From NCBI RefSeq assembly GCF_963678635.1, contig NC_087070.1, forward strand, positions 40,615,831 through 40,679,830: a DNA stretch of 64,000 bases, read 5' to 3'. Position 1 is the first letter of the stretch; every line of letters starts with the position of its first letter. A program made the position numbers and the translations under genes. Of the stretch, positions 57,621-64,000 are shown one piece after another. The notes beneath the pieces are model-generated. The model did no database searches, was not told the DNA's origin, and saw only the letters and a program-made list of their open reading frames with translations. Source of the DNA: Symsagittifera roscoffensis (Eukaryota > Xenacoelomorpha > Acoela > Convolutidae).

Positions 57621-58861
57621 CAGTGTTCCTCGTGGCGAAGGCCTCTAGTGTCCTTTTCATCATTTCCCAGGTGCTTTCCCACGTCATGACATCCGGTCTC
57701 ACATTATTGTGAGTCGTGGAATCCCCTGGACCACTCGTCGTGTTTGCTGTTCCACTTTTCATTATCGCTTTGGCCCCCTCCCCCGGTGCTGTACTCGCGG
57801 CATCCCGGGGTAATGGTAACGGTGTTGATTGCCGTTTGTTCCGTTGTGGTTCCACGAAGTCAACTCTTTTGCCTTGCGTTCGTTCCGCTGCCGGCCTATC
57901 CTGTGACGTAGAGTTTCTCAAGATGGCGTCCAGTTTTGCCTGTATTGCACAAGAACTCTCAGCCTGGTCCCTACTCATTGTGTCCATTCTCGTTTCCAGA
58001 CTCCCCAACTGGCTGTTCACTGCGTCATATCGTTGCTTCATTTCTTGCATGTCTTTTTTGATGTTCATGCCTTGCTCTCCATCAGTGGCATCTACCTTGT
58101 CTGACATCTGCTGAAGCTTTTCCTCTGTCGCTTTCACCAGATTGAAATAGTTGTCCAGGTACTCATGATTGTTGTATCTAAATTCTTTCTTTATCACCTC
58201 TCTATCCTCCTCGCTGTGTTTTAGTCTCTTGTCGATCTGATCTAGCTTCGCCATCAGATCGCCCAGATCGAGAGAAGTTGTTTCATGGTCAGCTGTTGCC
58301 CTGTTGTTGGCTGCTGCTCCCGGTCTGACCTGGTCTTCGTATTGGTCGGTGTCTGTCGTTTTCGTAGAAACTGTTCCAAATGTTTTGCCTTTCTCGGCCT
58401 TCGGTTCCTCCGTCACTATGTCTCTTGATTTCGTCCCGACCATCATTGCCAACCTTTCAGTAAATGACGTTCTTTTTGCTTGAGACTCGTCCTTTACCGT
58501 TTCTGGCGTGTTGCCCGTTGTGTCTTCCACAGTGTCTATCGGCGAGAACTCCATGGATTTTGGATTTGGTTCTTCTGCATTCGGCATCGGTGTTGATTCC
58601 GTCGTCTTCTTCTCCACCTCATCCACACTCTGGTCTGGTGTTTCTAGGTCAATCTCGATGGCGGGTTCCGCTTGATGCCCTTTCGCGCCGTCTTTTGTTT
58701 TGTCCTCTCTCTATTACTCCTCATGTTGACCATGCTAAGTGAAAAGTTCTTCTTTGTTACTCTAGGGCCAACCGCCGATGTCATTCTACGTAGCGACGAG
58801 TGATATTTTGTTTTGATTCTGTAGATCTTTTTTCAGCCACCGGTACCCTGCTCCGTCTCAT
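57621..58861 (-). pseudogene. copy B, N-terminal half of gag
   Basis: The start is the ATG at 58861 (MRRSRVPVAEK, as in copy A). It has a disordered Ser/Thr/Glu-rich region and then a coiled coil (LMAKLDQIDKRLKHSEEDRE; EEKLQQMSDKVDATDGEQG). It joins the gag core of unit 3 without a repeat junction. Confidence 0.8.
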
Positions 58862-60891
58862 GATTTTTATTTACAATTGATTCTATTAACAATATTCGTA
58901 TTTACAAAATCCTATTCTAAGAATAAAAAAAAAGTTTTGATGATAAAAAGAAAAAAGACTTTTCTGTTCCTTCTAAGATTTTGTTAAAAATCTACTAATT
59001 CGTGATCCTAACAGTATCGAGTTCCGACTAGTCCTATTGCTTTTGATTCAATTATTTCGACCTGTCATAAGACCCTTTAGTACCGTCACCCCACTTCTTT
59101 GTGCTGTCCCAAGCTTTCTCTCTACTGTCCCAAGACTATTCGGTGCTGCCCAGTACTTCTTGTTAGTGTCCCAAAACCATTGTCCCAAGACCCTTGCACT
59201 AAGACGACTGTCCCAAGACTACTGTCCGAAGACAAATGTCCCAAGACTAGTGTCCCAAGACTACTGTCCCAAGACTACTGTCCCAAGACCCTTGCCCTAA
59301 GACTACTGTCCCAAGACCACTGTCCCAAGACTACTGTCCCAAGACTAGTGTCCCAAGACGACTGTCCCAAGACTAGTGTCCCAAGACTATTGTCCCAAGA
59401 CTAGTGTCCCAAGACTATTGTCCCAAGACTACTGTCCCAAGACTACTGTCCTGAGACTAGTGTCCCAAGACTATTGTCCCACGACTACTGTCCCATGACC
59501 ACTGTCCCAAGACCACTGTCCCAAGACCACTGTCCCAAGACCACTGTCCCAAGACCACTTTCCCAAGACTGTCCCAAGACTGCACTGCTCCATGACCGTC
59601 CCCAGACTGCAATGTCCCAAGACCTCTTCGGTACTGTCCCAAGACTTGTCACCAAGTGTCTGGATAGTAGGATCTCTTCCTCTTCGTTGTGGGGACTCTT
59701 GAACCACTGTACCGTGTACCACCACTTGAGCTCTAGTAAAAATTTTCCCAAAGTCCCTATCTCAATTGCCAAAATGCAAATACTGACCCCCCTGTATTTA
59801 TCTCCCTTTTGTTGTTTCAGGCAATTTGAAACCCTAATTTCTACGCAGGTATCTTGTGATCACCTGTTCATTCAAATACCAATAACAAATTCTCACCAAA
59901 ACGTAAAAATTTAAACAGGAAAAAATTATAAAAACAGAGAGATGAACCCACATAAAAATCAAAGCTGACAGATGTCAACCTTTGTCCGAAAAAACGTCTG
60001 GTACCCGATCGCCACGCGTTTTTCTCCCCCCCCCCCCTGCTAGCGATTTTATGGGGTATCACAAAAACGGTCTATGTCCGTTCCCCCCTACCGATCCGAC
60101 CAGGGAACCTACCTTAACTCGATGTTAAATTTGGATATTTGCTCCTTATAACCGACGCGTGTAAGAATCTAATGTAACTAAATCGACGATGCCGATCAAT
60201 TAGTTACTCTAATGTGTCCTCCCTTTTTACACTTTACAACGACCAACCTTTAACCTAACCAGCCCCCCTTCTAACCTCCCCCTCTTTAGGCCCCCTCTTA
60301 AGCCGAAAATTCTCTTAAACGCTGGGTGCTAAACCTCTCGAGAGAAAACCGTAGACCTGTTTCCAGGACTGCTTGAGTAAAAACTTCCTCAAAACAATGG
60401 GGCTCCGCTTATCCAATTTTACACTTATATCCTATAACGTAATGTGGATTTTAACGATACCCGTTTGTCCAACTTGAGAACACCCCTTTGCAACCTCCTC
60501 TTGTTGTACCGGTCCCGTGCTGGTTGTCCCCTTGACGTGCACTGCACTTGACACCAGCACCACCTTCCCACTTGGCTGGTCATCTCTTCCAGTCAAGTCT
60601 CCTAGCGGTTCAGCTCAGTCCTTGTGAACCACTTTCCCACTCGGCTGGTCACCTCTTCCAGTCAAGTCTCCTAGTGGTTCGGCTAAGTTGCAAGCTATCT
60701 GAAAACCCTTAAGGAAGTTTTCTCAAGTTTTCTTAAAAAGCTATCACGGTACAACCGGAAGGTTTACACGTTCCCGCTGAACCGTACCACCGGTACTCTA
60801 GAATGGGCATGTAGCCCGGAGCTGTGTCAATAGGGTTCGACTCCGTAGTCATGATGTCGTAAAAACACCCAGGAGCGCCATAAAAACACTA
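58862..60891 (-). other. copy B, untranslated leader
   Basis: The order matches copy A: a 14-bp minisatellite (59104-59650, shorter and more degenerate), non-coding sequence, two 69-bp repeats (60565-60690), a conserved segment (about 60716-60891) and a candidate primer-binding site at 60866-60880. It is about 0.6 kb shorter than the copy A leader. Confidence 0.6.
59104..59650. repeat. 14-bp minisatellite in the copy B leader
   Basis: GTCCCAAGACTACT and GTCCCAAGACCACT units, about 25-30 in a row with substitutions. It has the same motif and place as in copy A but a different unit mixture (TACTG and TAGTG are common), so the array has evolved separately in the two copies. Confidence 0.85.
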
Positions 60892-63800
60892 TGTAACAGT
60901 CGCCTACTTCGGTCACATATGAGGCTTAAGAAAAATAGGCCCTATAACCATTGGCTCAAAAATCAGGGACACTATCTCTTGTGTTTTTCTACTTCAAAAC
61001 GGTCGGAGCCAATTCGGTTCACTTGCGACATGAGACTAGAACCCGTTACAGCTCAAAGGCCACTACCAAAATATCCCCCACTCTAGAAAATAAGAACGTC
61101 CCCATACTTAGGTTTCAAAATACCCAAAATACGCGAACGCCGTTAAAAACAGGGTCGGAACAATCCGTTAAGTTACTTTTTTTTGACAGTGGAACTTTGA
61201 TCCATTTCAGATGGATCAACCTAAAACTCGCCTTACCTCAACATACTTATCATAAAATGCACTCGGGAAAATTAAATTTGGTACTAACATAGCAGCACAC
61301 TTGAGAAACAGAGTAATTAAGCTAATTAAAAACTCTAGCATGAATATAATCTAATATAACTCAAGAACTTTTTCTCACAAAGAGTTCCAGTCAAAGGAAA
61401 TGAGTTTCAATTCAAGAATGTAGTTTTAGATCTGAACCATTGGGAGACTTCCGTTGTCTACCTTTCCATTGAAGGTTCACTCTGGTTCAGTTGAGTATTG
61501 ATTTGCTCTCGTGATTGTTCTGTCTCCTATATCAGATAGGACAGCTCTACTCTCGTTTTCTACGACGGAAATTGCGAATAGCAATTTCACAGTGTATTTA
61601 TTTGACAACTTTCCCGCAATTCTAATTCGGTTGTTCTGATTTTTTATTTAATGTTTTCAGTTGTCGCGAGAAAACTGAGCATGACAGGCTCCATTCGAAA
61701 ATTTGAAAAATTAAACTTCATTCCAAAACCACGTATTTCGTGTTCCTCAAGGTCAAACTTCCAGATATGACCGACTGGCACATTGATAAAAAACTTCTCG
61801 AGTTATACTAAATTATATTTACGCTAGAGTTACTAAATAGCTTAATTACTCCAATTCTCAAGTGTGCTGCTATGTGAGTACCTAATTTAGTTTTCCCGAG
61901 TGTGTTTTGTATTTGTTATGTTGAGATAAGGCGAGTTTTAGGTTGATCCATCTTAAATGGATCAAAGTAAAACTGTCTAATAAAAAATAACTTAACGGAT
62001 TGTTCCGACCCTGTTTTTAACGGCGTTCGTGTATTTTTGGTATTTTGAGACCTAAGTATGGGGACGTTCTTATTTTCTAAACCGTAGTTTTCTGAAGACC
62101 ATGGTCGGAATATTATGTGCTACTTACACAGTAACGGGCTATCCTTGTTTAATTTGTGCACCCTACTTAAGTCACATATGAGGTTAAAAAAAAATAGGCC
62201 CTATTGTGCCAGTCGGTCATATTTGGACGTTTGACATTGAGCACTGCGGAGTAAACATGATTTTGGGGTCAAATGAAATTTTTCAAAAATTCGAATTGAG
62301 CCTGTCATGCTCAACTTTCTCGCAAAAAGTGAAAATCTCAGAAATACAAGAAGAGAACGACCAAAAAAAACGCGAGAAAGTGGTCAATTTAAGCAGCGAG
62401 AAATTGCTATTCGCAATTTCCGACATCTAAATAATACGAGAGTAGAGCTGTCCTATCTGGATACAGAAAACAAAGAAAACCGAAATTCAGTTGGACCGAA
62501 GTGAACCTTCACTGGAAAGGTGGACAACCGAAGTGTCTCAAAAGCCCAGTACCAAAACTTCATTCTTGAGATAAAACTTGTTCGATTAGTACTTATTCAA
62601 TCAAACTTGATTCCCCATTTATTCTCAAGTTGCTTAATAATTTAGTTACCTCTAATTCTCGAGTGTGCTGGTATGTAAGTACCCAATTTAATTTTCTTGA
62701 GTGTGTTTTATGATTGTTATGTTGAGATAAGGCGAGCACTGCGGAGTAAACATTCTGAAATGGATCAAAGTTCCACTGTCTAATGAAAAGTAACTGTACG
62801 GATTTTCCCGACCCTATTTTGAACGGCGTTCGTGTATTTTGGGTAGTTACTTTTTTTTGACAGTGGAACTTTGATCCATTTCAGATGGATCAACCTAAAA
62901 CTCGCCTTACCTCAACATACTTATCATAAAATGCACTCGGGAAAATTAAATTTGGTACTAACATAGCAGCACACTTGAGAAACAGAGTAATTAAGCTAAT
63001 TAAAAACTCTAGCATGAATATAATCTAATATAACTCAAGAAGTTTTTCTCACAAAGAGTTCCAGTCAAAGGAAATGAGTTTCAATTCAAGAATGTAGTTT
63101 TAGATCTGAACCATTGGGAGACTTCCGTTGTCTACCTTTCCATTGAAGGTTCACTCTGGTTCAGTTGAGTATTGATTTGCTCTCGTGATTGTTCTGTCTC
63201 CTATATCAGATAGGACAGCTCTACTCTCGTTTTCTACGACGGAAATTGCGAATAGCAATTTCACAGTGTATTTATTTGACAACTTTCCCGCAATTCTAAT
63301 TCGGTTGTTCTGATTTTTTATTTAATGTTTTCAGTTGTCGCGAGAAAACTGAGCATGACAGGCTCCATTCGAAAATTTGAAAAATTAAACTTCATTCCAA
63401 AACCACGTATTTCGTGTTCCTCAAGGTCAAACTTCCAGATATGACCGACTGGCACATTGATAAAAAACTTCTCGAGTTATACTAAATTATATTTACGCTA
63501 GAGTTACTAAATAGCTTAATTACTCCAATTCTCAAGTGTGCTGCTATGTGAGTACCTAATTTAGTTTTCCCGAGTGTGTTTTGTATTTGTTATGTTGAGA
63601 TAAGGCGAGTTTTAGGTTGATCCATCTTAAATGGATCAAAGTAAAACTGTCTAATAAAAAATAACTTAACGGATTGTTCCGACCCTGTTTTTAACGGCGT
63701 TCGTGTATTTTTGGTATTTTGAGACCTAAGTATGGGGACGTTCTTATTTTCTAAACCGTAGTTTTCTGAAGACCATGGTCGGAATATTATGTGCTACTTA

Positions 63801-64000
63801 CACAGTAACGGGCTATCCTTGTTTAATTTGTGCACCCTACTTAAGTCACATATGAGGTTAAAAAAAAATAGGCCCTATTGTGCCAGTCGGTCATATTTGG
63901 ACGTTTGACATTGAGCACTGCGGAGTAAACATGATTTTGGGGTCAAATGAAATTTTTCAAAAATTCGAATTGAGCCTGTCATGCTCAACTTTCTCGCAAA
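60892..64000 (-). repeat. right-hand LTR (5' LTR of copy B), rearranged and incomplete
   Basis: It starts TGTAACAGTCGCC at 60892, like the other LTRs, and follows the outer sub-repeat to about 61380, then the 382-type segment to about 61785. From there the same segments return in inverted order and orientation (about 61786-62085 and 62205-62540). The block 61172-62845 is then repeated in tandem from 62846 to the window end. No inner LTR edge is visible inside the window. Confidence 0.7.
61172..64000. repeat. 1,674-bp tandem duplication with internal inverted repeats
   Basis: The sequence from 61172 recurs from 62846 with a period of 1,674 and almost no differences; I noticed one, in the AAGAACTTTT / AAGAAGTTTT stretch. 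The second copy is cut by the window end. Within each copy the left arm (LTR outer segment) and right arm are inverted repeats of roughly 300 bases, so the DNA could fold into a large cruciform. Confidence 0.85.

Larger units (their letters stand above)
39793..57631 (-). repeat. three ~5.9-kb direct repeats joined at an 11-bp microhomology
   Basis: CAGTGTTCCTC occurs at 39793 (within integrase), 45785 and 51642 (junctions) and 57621 (within gag). At the two junctions the right flank continues as gag and the left flank as integrase. The parent sites share just these 11 bases, so the first duplication was probably a microhomology-mediated join, and later copies arose by unequal exchange. Unit lengths are 5,992, 5,857 and 5,979. 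Confidence 0.85.
26696..64000 (-). mobile_element. copy B of the giant Ty3/Gypsy-type element, with internal triplication (fossil, runs off the window)
   Basis: Same part order as copy A, between the shared middle LTR and a right-hand LTR that starts at 60892 and passes the window edge. The internal region is 32.2 kb because the gag-to-integrase block occurs three times. Coding similarity to copy A is about 85-92% by eye, so the two copies are not a recent duplication of one another. It is broken in many places (a dozen or more breaks, mainly in the SGNH and X3 parts), but the integrase-macro region is long and open. Confidence 0.85.

Noticed and set aside
1-64000. CRISPR arrays, bacterial operons, riboswitches
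   Set aside because: The tandem repeats have no unique spacers, and the gene content is eukaryotic transposon DNA; no prokaryotic signals were seen.

Overview
The window looks like repeat-rich nuclear DNA from a nematode, most likely Caenorhabditis or a close relative. This is inferred from a decayed MATH-domain gene, a CR1/Sam-like LINE whose ORF2 ends in a Cys-rich WVTFCDC tail, AT-rich spacers with short intron-like signals, and a Ty3/Gypsy-type LTR element. No sequence search was possible, so the species is unknown. No intact host gene is visible. The only host candidates are a possible terminal exon at the left edge (1-240) and a broken MATH gene (2202-2715).

Layout: 1-2200 is AT-rich and mostly empty. 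2740-6740 is a LINE on the minus strand. Its ORF1 starts with RING, B-box and coiled-coil segments and ends with the usual LINE ORF1 C-terminal domain. One in-frame TGA, followed by CTA, separates ORF1 from an endonuclease/reverse-transcriptase ORF2. From 7240 to the right edge there is a tandem array of giant Gypsy-like LTR elements, all on the minus strand: LTR (7240-9511), internal A (9512-26695), LTR (26696-28735), internal B (28736-60891), and LTR (60892 to beyond the window). Both copies are fossils with several breaks each.

Read on the minus strand, each internal region holds: a candidate primer-binding site; a 2-2.6 kb leader with a 69-bp repeat and a 14-bp minisatellite; gag with two CCHC knuckles; protease; reverse transcriptase and RNase H; a long acidic linker; integrase with a GPY/F module; a macro domain (OARD1/TARG1/Poa1-like) at the end of Pol; a ~0.5 kb spacer with short tandem repeats; a large ORF with two SGNH/GDSL-hydrolase-like domains and a coiled coil; and a further large ORF family (called X3 here) that I do not recognise. 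About 10 kb of coding sequence therefore lies in or beyond the usual env position. In copy B the gag-to-integrase block is present three times as ~5.9-kb direct repeats joined at an 11-bp microhomology. The right-hand LTR carries large inverted repeats and a nearly perfect 1,674-bp tandem duplication.

Main result: a giant nematode Gypsy-type element that encodes a Pol-linked macro domain and a two-domain SGNH protein, present in two diverged copies. The second result is a LINE with a TRIM-like (RING/B-box) ORF1 and a probable stop-codon read-through link to ORF2.
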